NCBI GenBank assembly: GCA_963847985.1
Contig: CAWKBS010000001.1
Coordinates: 1 to 64,000 of the forward strand
Reading direction: 5' to 3'
Length of the DNA stretch: 64,000 nucleotides
From: JAIBJN01 sp963847985
Lineage (GTDB): Bacteria; Actinomycetota; Thermoleophilia; Gaiellales; Gaiellaceae
Part shown: piece by piece, positions 1-8,930 of the stretch
Numbering within the stretch: position 1 is the stretch's first letter
How the letters are laid out: each line of letters starts with the position of its first letter
Notes under the pieces: generated by a model
What the model was told of the DNA's origin: nothing
Database searches by the model: none
The model's input: only the letters and a program-made list of their open reading frames with translations
Position numbers and translations under genes: made by a program

Positions 1-46
1 TGGTCTCGCCGAACGGCTCGGTCGAGAAGCGGCGTTTCCTCGCCAT
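1..46 (-). CDS. Start of an unidentified downstream gene (partial)
   Basis: An ATG at 46 follows AAGGAGG with a 7-base spacer, the best ribosome site in this part of the window. The 15 visible codons begin MARKRRFSTEP and run off the edge. They are in frame with proS, so this could also be a proS extension, but the ribosome site argues for a separate gene. Too short to identify. Confidence 0.4.
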   Translation of the reverse strand, partial: MARKRRFSTEPFGET

Positions 47-1732
47 CAGAGCACCTCCTTGCACGCGGTCGACGAGGGACTCGACGGCAACGCGCTCCTC
101 CGCGCGGTCCGACCGCCGGAGCACGTCCGCGCTCCCGTCCTCGAGTGTCTTCTTCCCCACGGTCAGCCGGACCGGGCAGCCGATCAGGTCGGCGTCGGCG
201 AACTTCTCGCCGGGGCGCAGGTCGCGGTCGTCGAGGAGCACCTCGAGCCCGGCCGCGTCGAGGTCGCCCGCGACGCGCTCCGCGATCTCGACCGCTTCCG
301 CGCCGGCCGCGCCGATGGCGACGACCTCGACCTCGTACGGCGCCAGCGAGCGCGGCCAGGCGATCCCGTGCTCGTCGTGCCGCTGCTCGACCGCGGCGGC
401 CATGATCCGCCCCGGGCCGATCCCGTAGCTGCCCATGACGATCGGGCGCTCGACGCCGCCCTCGTCGAGGAACGTCGCGCCGAGCGGGACGGAGTAGTGC
501 GTGCCGAGCTTGAAGATGTGCCCGACCTCGAGCGCGGTCTGGAAGCTGAGGCGCCCGCCGCACTTCGGGCAGGAGTCGCCCTCGCGCGGCTCGCGGATGT
601 CGGCGAAGGTCGCCTCGAAGTCGCGGCCGTGCTCCGCGCCGCGCAGGTGCCAGCCGGTGCGGTTGGCGCCGACGACGAACTGGCCCTCGCGGAGCGTCTC
701 GTCGGCGAGGATCGGGCCCGAGTAGCCGACGGGGCCGATCGAGCCGGGGTCGGCGCCGAACGCCGAGCGGATCTCGTCCTCGGTCGCCGGCCGGACACCG
801 CTCCCCAGCGCGGCCGCCGTCTTGGCCTCCTCGAGGCGGTCGTCGCCGCGCACGAGCGCGAGCACGAGCGTCCCGTCCTGCTGCACGACCGGCATCGCCT
901 TCGAGGTCGCGGCGGCGTCGACGCCGAGGAACTCGGCGAGCGCCTCGATCGTCGTCACGCCCGGCGTCTCGACCTCGGCCGGCGCTTCGAGGCGCTCGGG
1001 GAACTCGGGCGCGCGCGGGATGCCGCGCGCGACCTCGAGGTCGGCCGCGTAGTCGCCGTTCTCGCAGGTGACGAGCGTGTTCTCGCCGGAGCCGGACGGC
1101 GCGAGGAAGTCGACGGACTCGCTCCCGCCCATCATCCCCGACTCGGCCTGGACGGCGTAGTACTCGAGCCCGCAGCGCTCGAAGATGCGGTGGTAGGCGC
1201 CCTCGTGCGCGCGGAAGCTCCGCTCGAGGCCCTCCTCGTCGCGGTCGAACGAGTAGGAGTCCTTCATGATGAACTCGCGGACGCGGATGAGGCCCGCGCG
1301 CGGCCGCGGCTCGTCGCGGACCTTCGTCTGGAAGTGGTAGAGGATCTGCGGGAGCTGCCGGTACGAGGAGATCTCGCGCGCGTGGAAGGTGATCGTCTCC
1401 TCGTGGGTCATGGCCAGGACGAACGGGCGGCCCATGCGGTCCTCCGTCTTCCAGAGCTCGGGGATGACGTAGCGGCCGCTCGTCTGCCAGAGCTCCGCCG
1501 GCGTGACGACGGGCATGAACATCTCCTGGCCGCCGATCGCGTCGATCTCCTCCCGGACGATCTGCACGGCCTTCTCGTGGACGCGCCAGCCGAGCGGCAG
1601 GAACGACCAGAGGCCGGCGCTCACCTGGCGGATGAAGCCGCCGCGGACGAGCAGGCGGTGGCTCGCCGCCTCGGCATCACCGGGATCCTCCCGCAGCGTC
1701 GGGAGGAAGAGCTCGGAGGCCCGGCTGATCAA
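1..1732 (-). CDS. proS: Prolyl-tRNA synthetase (partial at window edge or read-through)
   Basis: Class II aminoacyl-tRNA synthetase charging tRNA-Pro in the cytosol. The minus strand reads a full bacterial-type ProRS: N-terminal SHRLLVRGGFIRQ segment, motif 2 (TKVRDEPRPRAGLIRVREF), an editing (INS) domain in the middle, motif 3 (GSYGIGPGR) and the C-terminal anticodon-binding domain. The start is taken as TTG at 1732, which overlaps the ispG stop as TTGA; no better start is visible. The frame stays open past codon 562 and runs in frame into an ATG at 46 that has its own strong ribosome site (AAGGAGG). Either an indel has removed the true stop near 47-60 or the gene continues beyond the edge. 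Last gene of the rpsB-to-proS cluster. Identity is secure, the 3' end is not. Confidence 0.9.
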   Translation of the reverse strand, partial: MISRASELFLPTLREDPGDAEAASHRLLVRGGFIRQVSAGLWSFLPLGWRVHEKAVQIVREEIDAIGGQEMFMPVVTPAELWQTSGRYVIPELWKTEDRMGRPFVLAMTHEETITFHAREISSYRQLPQILYHFQTKVRDEPRPRAGLIRVREFIMKDSYSFDRDEEGLERSFRAHEGAYHRIFERCGLEYYAVQAESGMMGGSESVDFLAPSGSGENTLVTCENGDYAADLEVARGIPRAPEFPERLEAPAEVETPGVTTIEALAEFLGVDAAATSKAMPVVQQDGTLVLALVRGDDRLEEAKTAAALGSGVRPATEDEIRSAFGADPGSIGPVGYSGPILADETLREGQFVVGANRTGWHLRGAEHGRDFEATFADIREPREGDSCPKCGGRLSFQTALEVGHIFKLGTHYSVPLGATFLDEGGVERPIVMGSYGIGPGRIMAAAVEQRHDEHGIAWPRSLAPYEVEVVAIGAAGAEAVEIAERVAGDLDAAGLEVLLDDRDLRPGEKFADADLIGCPVRLTVGKKTLEDGSADVLRRSDRAEERVAVESLVDRVQGGALMARKRRFSTEPFGET

Positions 1733-2859
1733 CTCGGCCGCTGGGCCGCTTCGGCCATCATGAGGGCCGCCGGCTTGGCCAGCTTCAGGCGCTTCGGCCT
1801 GACCATGCCGCCCTCGATCCACGTGTCGATCTCGCGGAAGAGCTCCTCGACGAGGATGTCCGACTCGACCTTCCTGAGCACGCGCCCGTGCGCGTAGATG
1901 AAGCCCGTCTCGCGCCCGCCCGCGACGCCGAAGTCCGCGTCGCCGGCCTCGCCCGGGCCGTTGACGGCGCAGCCCATGACGGCGACCTCGAAGGCCTGCG
2001 GGTAGGCGCGCAGCCGCTCCTCGACCGCCTCGGCGAGGTTCCAGACGCCGACGTTGTCGCGCCCGCACGAGGGGCAGGCGATCATGATCGGCCCGCGCTC
2101 GCGGAGGCCGAGCGCCTTCAGGATCTCCCAGGCGACCTTGACCTCCTCGACCGGGTCGGCGGTGAGCGAGATGCGGATCGTGTCGCCGATCCCGTCCATG
2201 AGCAGGCTGCCGACGCCGATGGCGCTCTTGATCGACCCGGCCGCGGGCGTTCCCGCCTCGGTGACGCCGAGGTGGAGCGGGTACGGCACCTTCTCCGAGA
2301 GCATCCGGTAGGCGCGGATCATCGTCGGCACCGAGCTCGACTTGACCGAGATCTTGAAGTCGTAGTAGTCCATGCGACTCGAGCAGGCGCACCTGCTCCA
2401 GCGCCTCCTCGACGAGCGCCTCGGCCGTGTCCTCCTGGGCCAGCTCGAGCAGGTGCTTGGGGAGGGAGCCCGAGTTGGCGCCGATCCGCATCGGGATCCC
2501 GCGCGCTTGGCAGCCTCGACGACCTGGGCGACCTTGTCGGGCCCGCCGATGTTGCCGGGGTTGATGCGCACGGCCGCCACGCCGGCGTCGACCGCCTTCA
2601 GGGCGAGCGAGGCGTTGAAGTGGATGTCCGCGATCACGGGGATCGGCGAGAGGTAGACGAGCTTCGCGAGCGCGTCGGCGTCCTCGGTCTTCGGCACGGC
2701 CACGCGGACGAGCTCGCAGCCGGCGGAGACGAGGTCTCCGATCTGCGCCATGGTCGCGTCGACGTCGTGCGTCTTCGTCAGCGTCATCGACTGCACGACG
2801 ACGGGCGCACCGCCGCCGATCGGGACGTTGCCGACCTTGATCTGCCGCTCGCTCGCCAT
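1729..2859 (-). CDS. ispG: 4-hydroxy-3-methylbut-2-enyl diphosphate synthase (IspG/GcpE)
   Basis: Fe-S enzyme of the MEP isoprenoid pathway that converts MEcPP to HMBPP. The 376-residue frame has the TIM-barrel start (GNVPIGGGAPVVVQSMT, RINPGNIG) and the C-terminal cluster ligands in CPSCGRDN and GCAVNGPGEA. About 41 residues (roughly 118-158) are nonsense in this frame but read as normal IspG (MRIGANSGSLPKH, then LLELAQEDTAEALVEEALEQ) in the next frame, between about 2500 and 2374. One base appears lost at the CCC run near 2498 and one gained near 2374, so the frame is restored. That pattern fits sequence errors rather than decay. It lies in an operon after rseP, and proS follows with a TTGA overlap. 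Confidence 0.93.
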   Translation of the reverse strand: MASERQIKVGNVPIGGGAPVVVQSMTLTKTHDVDATMAQIGDLVSAGCELVRVAVPKTEDADALAKLVYLSPIPVIADIHFNASLALKAVDAGVAAVRINPGNIGGPDKVAQVVEAAKRAGSRCGSAPTRAPSPSTCSSWPRRTRPRRSSRRRWSRCACSSRMDYYDFKISVKSSSVPTMIRAYRMLSEKVPYPLHLGVTEAGTPAAGSIKSAIGVGSLLMDGIGDTIRISLTADPVEEVKVAWEILKALGLRERGPIMIACPSCGRDNVGVWNLAEAVEERLRAYPQAFEVAVMGCAVNGPGEAGDADFGVAGGRETGFIYAHGRVLRKVESDILVEELFREIDTWIEGGMVRPKRLKLAKPAALMMAEAAQRPS

Positions 2860-2898
2860 CGCCGAGAGTCTAACCGCGGCGTCGCGCCTTCCGGCGCC

Positions 2899-4130
2899 CT
2901 AGCCGCCGCTGAGCCGGTTGATGTCGTTCGTGAGCCCGATGAAGAAGAGGAAGAGGACGAGCGCGATCCCGACGATCGACGCGCGCTCGTAGGCCTCGCG
3001 CGGGATCGCGCGGCCGCGGACGCGCTCGGCGATGGAGAACGCGATGTGCCCGCCGTCGAGCGGCAGGAACGGAAGCAGGTTCAGGAGCGCGAGCGACAGG
3101 CTGACCAGCGCGAGCACCTGCAGGTAGTAGCTGAAGCCCTCCTCGAGCGACTCGCTCGAGACCTGCGGTGATCCCGACGACGCTCGCGACCTCCTCGCGG
3201 CCCTCGCCGGTGACGAGGCGCCCGAGCGACGCGAAGATCGCCTTCGTCACCTCCCAGGTCGCCTCGAACGCGAGCCCGAACGCCTCCAGCGGCCCGTAGC
3301 TCGTGGACACGGACTGGAACGAGAAGCCGAGCCGGTAGGCCTCGACCTCCTGGTCGAACTGGGGCGTGCCCTCGAGCTGCAGCTCCTCGCCGCCGCGCTC
3401 GACGGTCAGCGTGACCGGGTCGCCGCCGCTCCCGCGGATCGCCTCGGAGACCTCGTCCCACTCGCGCGGGACGCCGTCGACGGCCAGGATCTCGTCCCCG
3501 GGCTGGAGCCCCATCCCCGCCGCCGGGGCTGTCGGCCGCCACCTCCTCGACGACGCGGGTCGCCCCGGTCGGGATCCCGACCATGAAGACGATCGCCAGC
3601 GCGAGGACGGCGAAGAGGTAGTTCGTCGCCGGGCCGGCGAGGATGACGGCGACTGCGCTTGGACGTCGGCGCCCGCCAGTAGGCCTCCGGCGAGAGCGCG
3701 TCGTCCACGTCGTCGAGCCCGCGCTCCGCCGCCCGGTGCGCGCTGCTCCGAGAGCTGCTTCGCCTCCACCGTCGCCCGCAGCTCGGCGAGCTCGGCCCGC
3801 GCGTCCTCGTAGCGCTCCTCGGCGAGCGCCTGCTCCACCGGCTTCTCGGCCTCCGCCAGCGAAGGCGCCTCGGCCCGGGCAGGCTCCAGGTGGTGGCGGA
3901 GGTCGCTCCGCCGCCGGCCGGTGCATCCCGGGGATCTTCACGTAGCCGCCGAGCGGGATCGAGCCGATCCCGTACTCGATGCCGTTGCGCTTCCACTTGA
4001 CCAGCGCCGGCGGGAAGAAGATGTAGAACCGCCGCGGCCGCATGCGCACCGCGAGCGCGGTGAAGAAGTGCCCGGCCTCGTGGATGAGGATGAGGAAGGC
4101 CAGGCCGGCGATGGCGACGGCGATGTTCAC
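2899..4130 (-). CDS. rseP: RseP-like site-2 intramembrane metalloprotease with PDZ domain (frame broken)
   Basis: M50 zinc protease that cuts membrane-bound anti-sigma factors or other membrane proteins. The N-terminus shows the catalytic HEAGHFF (HEXXH) in the first membrane helix and GGYVKIPG. A PDZ domain (GMGLQPGDEILAVDGVP) and the C-terminal LLPFLPLDGGHIAF motif with the second metal ligand follow in order. The coding frame changes about five times (near 3907, 3735, 3655, 3530 and 3168), yet every piece is conserved RseP, so I read one gene with sequence indels. A charged, coiled-coil-like stretch of about 60 residues (EERYEDARAELAELRATV and flanks) sits between the catalytic helix and the PDZ part and is not typical of RseP. 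It lies between dxr and ispG as in many bacteria. Confidence 0.85.
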
Positions 4131-4145
4131 GGGGGGTGTCTGGTC

Positions 4146-5214
4146 CTAGTGAACCAGCTGGCGCGTGAGCGCCGTAGCGATCCGGCGGGCCTCGGCGTCC
4201 ATCGCGGCCAGCTCGTCGAGGTCGCGCGCCGGAGCGCAGTCGAGCTGCGCGAGCGTGCGCTCGACGACGTCCGCGATGCCCGAGGAACGGCAGGCCGCCC
4301 TCCAGGAAGGCGGCCACGGCCACCTCGTTCGCAGCGTTGAGCGCGCAGGGCGCCGTGTCGCCGGCCTCCCCCGCCGCGCGCGCGAGCGCGAGGCAGGGGA
4401 ACGCCTCCAGGTCGGGCGCGCCGAACTCCAGGATCATCCCGGCGGCGAGGTCGAGCGGCTCGATCGGCGTCGCGGCGCGCTCCGGGTACGTCAGCGCGTA
4501 GGAGATCGGCACGCGCATGTCGGGGTAGCCGAGGTGCGCGAGCGAGGCGCCGTCCCGGAAGCGCACGAGCGCGTGCACGACGGAGGTCGGGTGGACGACG
4601 ACCTCGATCCGGTCGTACGGGAGGTCGAAGAGGAAGTGCGCCTCGATCAGCTCGAGCCCCTTGTTCATGAGCGTCGCCGAGTCGACCGTGATCTTCGGGC
4701 CCATGCTCCAGGTCGGGTGCGCGAGCGCGTCGGCCGCGGTGACGTCGGCGAGCTCGGCGCGGCTGCGGCCGCGGAAGGGCCCGCCCGAGGCCGTGAGGAC
4801 GAGGGAGTCCACGGTCTCCGCGGCGTGGCCGTCGAGGAGCTGGAACGCGGCGGAGTGCTCGGAGTCCACGGGCAGCAGCCGCCCTCCTCCCCGCTTCCAG
4901 GCCGCCACGGCCAGGTCGCCGCCCGCGACCAGGCTCTCCTTGTTCGCAAGCGCGAGGTCGACGCCGCGCTCCAGCGCCCAGAAGGTCGCCGAGAGGCCGG
5001 CGAAGCCCACGACGGCGTTGAGGACGACGTCGGGCTCGGCCCGGTCGAGCAGGTCGGACGGATCGCCTCCCACCTGCGTCAACGGGGCGAGGCCGTCGAT
5101 CGGGGACGTGCCCGAGGAGGCCGCGACGAGCTCCAGCTCCGGGTGGCCGTCGATGATCTCGCGCGCCTGGCGCCCGATCGAGCCTGTGGCGCCCAGGAGG
5201 GCGATGCGCTTCAT
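4146..5214 (-). CDS. dxr: 1-deoxy-D-xylulose 5-phosphate reductoisomerase (one frameshift)
   Basis: NADPH enzyme making MEP, the committed step of the non-mevalonate isoprenoid route. Visible motifs are the Rossmann start GATGSIG, ALANKESLV, the substrate loop DSEHSAAFQ, and KITVDSATLMNKGLE, in the usual order. After GGLPFLG the frame slips: one extra base in the CCC run at 4279-4281 sends the reading on into the rseP region. In the corrected frame the protein continues IADVVERTLAQLD and stops at the TAG at 4146-4148, giving about 355 residues, close to family length. The neighbours cdsA and rseP match the standard order. Probably intact in the organism. Confidence 0.92.
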
Positions 5215-5224
5215 CCCAGGCAGT

Positions 5225-6023
5225 CTAGGTCTGGGTCAGGGCGAGCACGCAGAAGTAGGCGGCCGGGGCGGCGAAGACGATCGAGTCCACACGGTCGAGG
5301 ACGCCGCCGTGGCCCATGAGGACGCGGCCGGAGTCCTTGACGCCGAGGTCCCGCTTCACCATCGACTCGAAGAGGTCGCCGGAGACGGCGGCCAGCACGA
5401 TCACGCCGCCGAGCACGAACGACTCCCAGCCGACGATCCCGATCGGCTCGTCGTTCAGCGCGAGCCAGGTGGTCAGGATGCCGCCGGCGACGCCGAAGAC
5501 GAACCCCTCCCAGGTCTTCCCCGGCGAGATGGCCGGCGCCAGCTTGTGGCGGCCGATCAGCCTGCCGCCGACGTAGGCGAACGTGTCGGCCACGAACACC
5601 GTCAGCAGGAGCGTGATCAGCAGCAGTCGGCCCGTCCTCCAGGTCGCGCAGGAGGATGAGGAACGCGAGGCCGAGGCCGATCCAGGCGGCGCCGAGCATC
5701 GTCGTGGCCACCGCGACGGCGGTGGACTGGCGGGTCTCGGAGACGGCGGCGAACAGGAAGGCGAGGAAGAGCGTGAGCATGAAGCCGCCGAGCATCCACT
5801 CCGGGCCGCCGAGCGAGGCGCCGATCACCGCCGCGACCGCGCCTCCGTAGCCGGCGAGCACGAGCGGGCGCAGCGAGCGGGCCATGCGGTAGAGCTCGTG
5901 CAGCGCGAAGACGGCGGCCGGCGCGACGAGCGCGAGCAGCCACCAGCCGCCGTAGTACGCCGCGAAGATGACGAGCGGCAGGCCCGCCACGATGACGGCG
6001 ATCCGGCTCAGCAAGGGGCTCAA
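5225..6023 (-). CDS. cdsA: Phosphatidate cytidylyltransferase (one frameshift)
   Basis: Integral membrane enzyme making CDP-diacylglycerol from phosphatidic acid and CTP, the entry to phospholipid synthesis. Several hydrophobic helices are followed by the CdsA signature at the C-terminus (VKRDLGVKDSG, then GHGGVLDRVDS). TTG at 6023 is the likely start, overlapping the uppS stop as TTGA. A one-base slip in the GGGCC run near 5626-5630 breaks the frame after LILLRDLEDG; the corrected sequence continues LLLITLLLTVFVADTFAYVGG. Corrected length is about 265 residues. It sits between uppS and dxr. Confidence 0.9.
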
Positions 6024-6769
6024 CGTCCGCCGAAGCGCCGGCGGCGGCTCGCGTACTGGGCGAGCGCCTCCCGGAGCTCGCGCTCCCCGAAGTCGGGCCA
6101 GAGGGTCTCGACGAAGACCAGCTCCGTGTAGGCGAGCTGCCAGAGGAGGTAGTTGGAGATGCGGAGCTCGCCGGAGGTTCGGATGAGCAGGTCGGGCTCG
6201 GGCATCTCCGGCGCGTACAGGCGCGCGGCGATCGCGTTCTCGTCGATGTCGCGCGGGTCGATGCCCTCCTCGACGAGGCGTCGCGTGGCCTCCACGATCT
6301 CGGCGCGCCCGCCGTAGTCGAACGCGATCCAGAGCTGCAGCCGGTCGCAGCCGGCCGTGCCCTCCTCGAGCCGCTCGATCTTCGCGCGCAGCTCGGGCGT
6401 GGCCCGGTCGCGCCGGCCGATGAAGCGCGTGCGGACGCCCTCGCGCGCCAGGTCGGGGAGCTCGCGCTCGATCGTCTCGACGAAGATCTCCATGAGCGCG
6501 TCGACCTCGTCGGACGGACGCGACCAGTTCTCGGTCGAGAACGCGTAGACGCAGAGCGACTCGACGCCGAGGTCGATCGCGCCCTCGACGGTTCGCCGGA
6601 GCGCGCGCGTCCCCGCGCGGTGGCCGGCGGCGACGGGAAGCTTGCGCCGGCGGGCCCAGCGGCCGTTCCCGTCCATGATGATCGCGATGGACCGCGCGAC
6701 GTCGGGGAGCTCGGGCTCCCGGACGGGCGTCATGCCCGTGATCGCGCGGATCCTCGTCAGCAGCCGCAT
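6020..6769 (-). CDS. uppS: Isoprenyl diphosphate synthase (undecaprenyl-PP synthase)
   Basis: Cis-prenyltransferase that elongates farnesyl-PP to the C55 carrier lipid for cell-wall synthesis. The 249-residue frame is intact. It carries the catalytic Asp33 in IAIIMDGNGRWA, the AFSTENWSRP segment, the RFIGRRD region and the C-terminal IRTSGELRISNYLLWQLAY with the Mg-binding WPDF-E end. Its stop overlaps the cdsA TTG start. The frr stop lies about 33 bases upstream of the ATG, consistent with co-transcription. Confidence 0.96.
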   Translation of the reverse strand: MRLLTRIRAITGMTPVREPELPDVARSIAIIMDGNGRWARRRKLPVAAGHRAGTRALRRTVEGAIDLGVESLCVYAFSTENWSRPSDEVDALMEIFVETIERELPDLAREGVRTRFIGRRDRATPELRAKIERLEEGTAGCDRLQLWIAFDYGGRAEIVEATRRLVEEGIDPRDIDENAIAARLYAPEMPEPDLLIRTSGELRISNYLLWQLAYTELVFVETLWPDFGERELREALAQYASRRRRFGGR

Positions 6770-6802
6770 CCGCCTCAGCGTGTCCGAGATCGCCAGGCGA
6801 TC

Positions 6803-7360
6803 TCAGACCTCCATGATCTCCTCTTCCTTGCGCTTCAGGATCTCGTCGATCTTCGCCACGTGCTCGTCGGTGAGCTTCTGGGCGCGCTCCTCCGCGCGCC
6901 GCTCCTCGTCGTCGCCGACGTCGCCGTCCTTGACGAGCTCCTTCAGGTGGTGCATGCAGTCCCGCCGCACGTTGCGCACGGCGACCCGGCCGTCCTCGGC
7001 GAGGTTGCGGACGACCTTGACGAGCTCCTTGCGCCGCTCCTCCGTCAGCTGCGGGATGGGCAGGCGGATGACCTTGCCGTCGTTCGACGGCGTCAGCCCC
7101 AGCTCGGACTCCAGGAGCGCCCGCTCGATCGTCTTGATCGAGCTCGGGTCGTACGGCTGGATCGTGAGCAGCCGCGGCTCCGGGACGTTGATCGTCGAGA
7201 GCTGGTTCAGCGGCGTCTCCTGGCCGTAGTAGTCGACCTTGACCCGGTCGAGCAGGGCGGCGGACGCACGGCCGGTCGGCACCGTGTTGAACTCGTGCGC
7301 GGTCGCCTCGACCGACTTGTCCATGCGACGCTTCGCGTCGTCGAGCAGCTCTTCGATCAT
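6803..7360 (-). CDS. frr: Ribosome recycling factor
   Basis: Splits post-termination ribosomes together with EF-G. The 185-residue frame is the family length and is intact. It has the N-terminal helix (MDKSVEATAHEFNTVPTGRA), the central beta domain (VDYYGQETPLNQLSTINVPEPRLL) and the C-terminal helix with KVVRNLAEDGRVAVRNVRRD. The ATG overlaps the pyrH stop as ATGA, so translation is probably coupled. Order tsf-pyrH-frr is standard. Confidence 0.97.
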   Translation of the reverse strand: MIEELLDDAKRRMDKSVEATAHEFNTVPTGRASAALLDRVKVDYYGQETPLNQLSTINVPEPRLLTIQPYDPSSIKTIERALLESELGLTPSNDGKVIRLPIPQLTEERRKELVKVVRNLAEDGRVAVRNVRRDCMHHLKELVKDGDVGDDEERRAEERAQKLTDEHVAKIDEILKRKEEEIMEV

Positions 7361-8133
7361 GCATCCCTCCGGGGCGTCGAGATGATCGTGCCGATTCTCT
7401 CCCCGGCGACGACGCGCTCGATCGTGCCGGGCTCGTCGAGGCCGAAGACGTAGATGGGCAGGCCGTTGTCCATGCAGAGCGTGAGCGCGGTCGTGTCCAT
7501 CACCTTGAGGCCGCGCTCGATCGCCTCCAGGTGCGTCAGCTCGGGCAGGAAGCTCGCGTACGGGTCGACCGCAGGGTCGCCGTCGTAGACGCCGTCGACG
7601 CCGTTCTTGCCCATGAGGATCGCGTCGGCGCCGACCTCGAGCGCGCGCAGCGCAGCCGCCGTGTCCGTGGTGAAGAACGGGTTCCCGGTGCCCGCCGCGA
7701 AGATGACGATGCGCCCCTTCTCCAGGTGGCGGATCGCCCGCCGGCGGATGTACGGCTCGGCCACCTCGCTCACCGAGATCGCCGAGAGGACGCGCGTGTG
7801 GGCGCCGAGCCGCTCGAGCGCGTCCTGCACGGTCAGGCAGTTGAGCACGGTGGCGAGCATGCCCGCGTAGTCGGCGGTGGCGCGGTCCATGCCCTCCGCG
7901 GTCGCCTTCATGCCGCGGTAGATGTTGCCCGCCCCGATCACGATCGCCGTCTCGACCCCGCGGTCGGCGACACGCTTCACCTCGGCGGCCAGCTCCTCGA
8001 CCTTCTCGGGGCTCATGCCGTACGGCTGGTCGCCCAGGAGCGCCTCCCCGGAGAGCTTGAGGAGGACGCGCTCGAAGACGGCGCCGCCCGGCGTCGCGCG
8101 TGCGGCTACGTCGCTTTCTTCTCGCGCGCTCAC
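7357..8133 (-). CDS. pyrH: UMP kinase
   Basis: Hexameric kinase of the amino acid kinase fold that makes UDP from UMP. Seen are the ATP-site start LLKLSGEALLG, VIGAGNIYRG, RATADYAGMLATVLN, IFAAGTGNPFFTTDTAA and ILMGKNGVDGVYDGDP, all in the usual order. GTG at 8133 overlaps the tsf stop as GTGA and gives 258 residues with a slightly long, charged N-terminus; a start nearer the FERVLLKLSG segment cannot be excluded. Operon with tsf upstream and frr downstream. Confidence 0.95.
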   Translation of the reverse strand: MSAREESDVAARATPGGAVFERVLLKLSGEALLGDQPYGMSPEKVEELAAEVKRVADRGVETAIVIGAGNIYRGMKATAEGMDRATADYAGMLATVLNCLTVQDALERLGAHTRVLSAISVSEVAEPYIRRRAIRHLEKGRIVIFAAGTGNPFFTTDTAAALRALEVGADAILMGKNGVDGVYDGDPAVDPYASFLPELTHLEAIERGLKVMDTTALTLCMDNGLPIYVFGLDEPGTIERVVAGERIGTIISTPRRDA

Positions 8134-8930
8134 TCGCCGACGTTGTAGCGCACGAAGGCCTTCACCTCTGCACCGCGCTCGGCCAGCGCCTTGCCGACCG
8201 TCAGGTCCGGGTCGTGGACCCACGCCTGGTCGAGCAGCACGGTCTGCGCGAAGAACCGCTTGGCGAGCATGCCCTCGACGATCTTGCCGCGGACCTCCTC
8301 CGGCTTCGACTCGACCTCGGGAAGCTTCTCGAAGACGCTCCGCTCCTCGGCGACCTCGGCCTCGGGCACCTCGTCCCGGCTCAGGTACACGGGCTTCGCG
8401 GCGGCGATGTGCATGGCGACCATGCGCGCGAGCTCCGGCGTGGCCTTCGCGTGGACGAGGACGCCGATCTTCTGCGCCGGCGGGTGGATGTAGTCGGCGA
8501 CCACGTCGCCCTCCTCGCCCTCGTAGCGCTCGGCGCCGACGACGGCGATGTTCTCGCCGAGCTTGGCGACGAGCTCGACCCGCTCCTCCTCGAGCGACTC
8601 GGCGGCGGCCGGGCCCTCCAGGCGGACGAGGTCGAGGACGTGCTGGACGAAGTCGAGGAACTCCTCGTTCCCGGACACCGGCTCGGTCTCGCAGCCGACG
8701 GCGACGATGGCGCCGCTCGCACCGTCGACGTGCGCCGCGACCCGGCCCTCGGTGGTGTCGCGGCCGGCGCGCTTCCCGGCCTCGGCGAGGCCCTTCTCGC
8801 GCAGCGACTGGCGCGCGGCCTCGAGGTCGCCGCCCGCCTCGACGAGGGCGCGCTTGCAGTCCATCATGCCCGCGCCGGTGAGGTCGCGGAGCTCCTTGAC
8901 GAGCGCTGCGGGGATCTCGGTCGTGCTCAC
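8130..8930 (-). CDS. tsf: Elongation factor Ts
   Basis: Nucleotide exchange factor for EF-Tu. The UBA-like N-terminus (ALVKELRDLTGAGMMDCKRALVEAGGD) and the DTTEGRVAAHVD and CETEPVSGNEEF stretches are conserved; the C-terminal part ends VKAFVRYNVGE. Length is 266 residues and the frame is intact. The GTG start at 8930 overlaps the rpsB stop as GTGA. Confidence 0.96.
   Translation of the reverse strand: MSTTEIPAALVKELRDLTGAGMMDCKRALVEAGGDLEAARQSLREKGLAEAGKRAGRDTTEGRVAAHVDGASGAIVAVGCETEPVSGNEEFLDFVQHVLDLVRLEGPAAAESLEEERVELVAKLGENIAVVGAERYEGEEGDVVADYIHPPAQKIGVLVHAKATPELARMVAMHIAAAKPVYLSRDEVPEAEVAEERSVFEKLPEVESKPEEVRGKIVEGMLAKRFFAQTVLLDQAWVHDPDLTVGKALAERGAEVKAFVRYNVGE

Noticed and set aside
59..1897. 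Long plus-strand open frame over proS and ispG
   Set aside because: It is the antisense shadow of conserved minus-strand genes; its translation is low-complexity Arg/Leu/Val/Ala and matches nothing.
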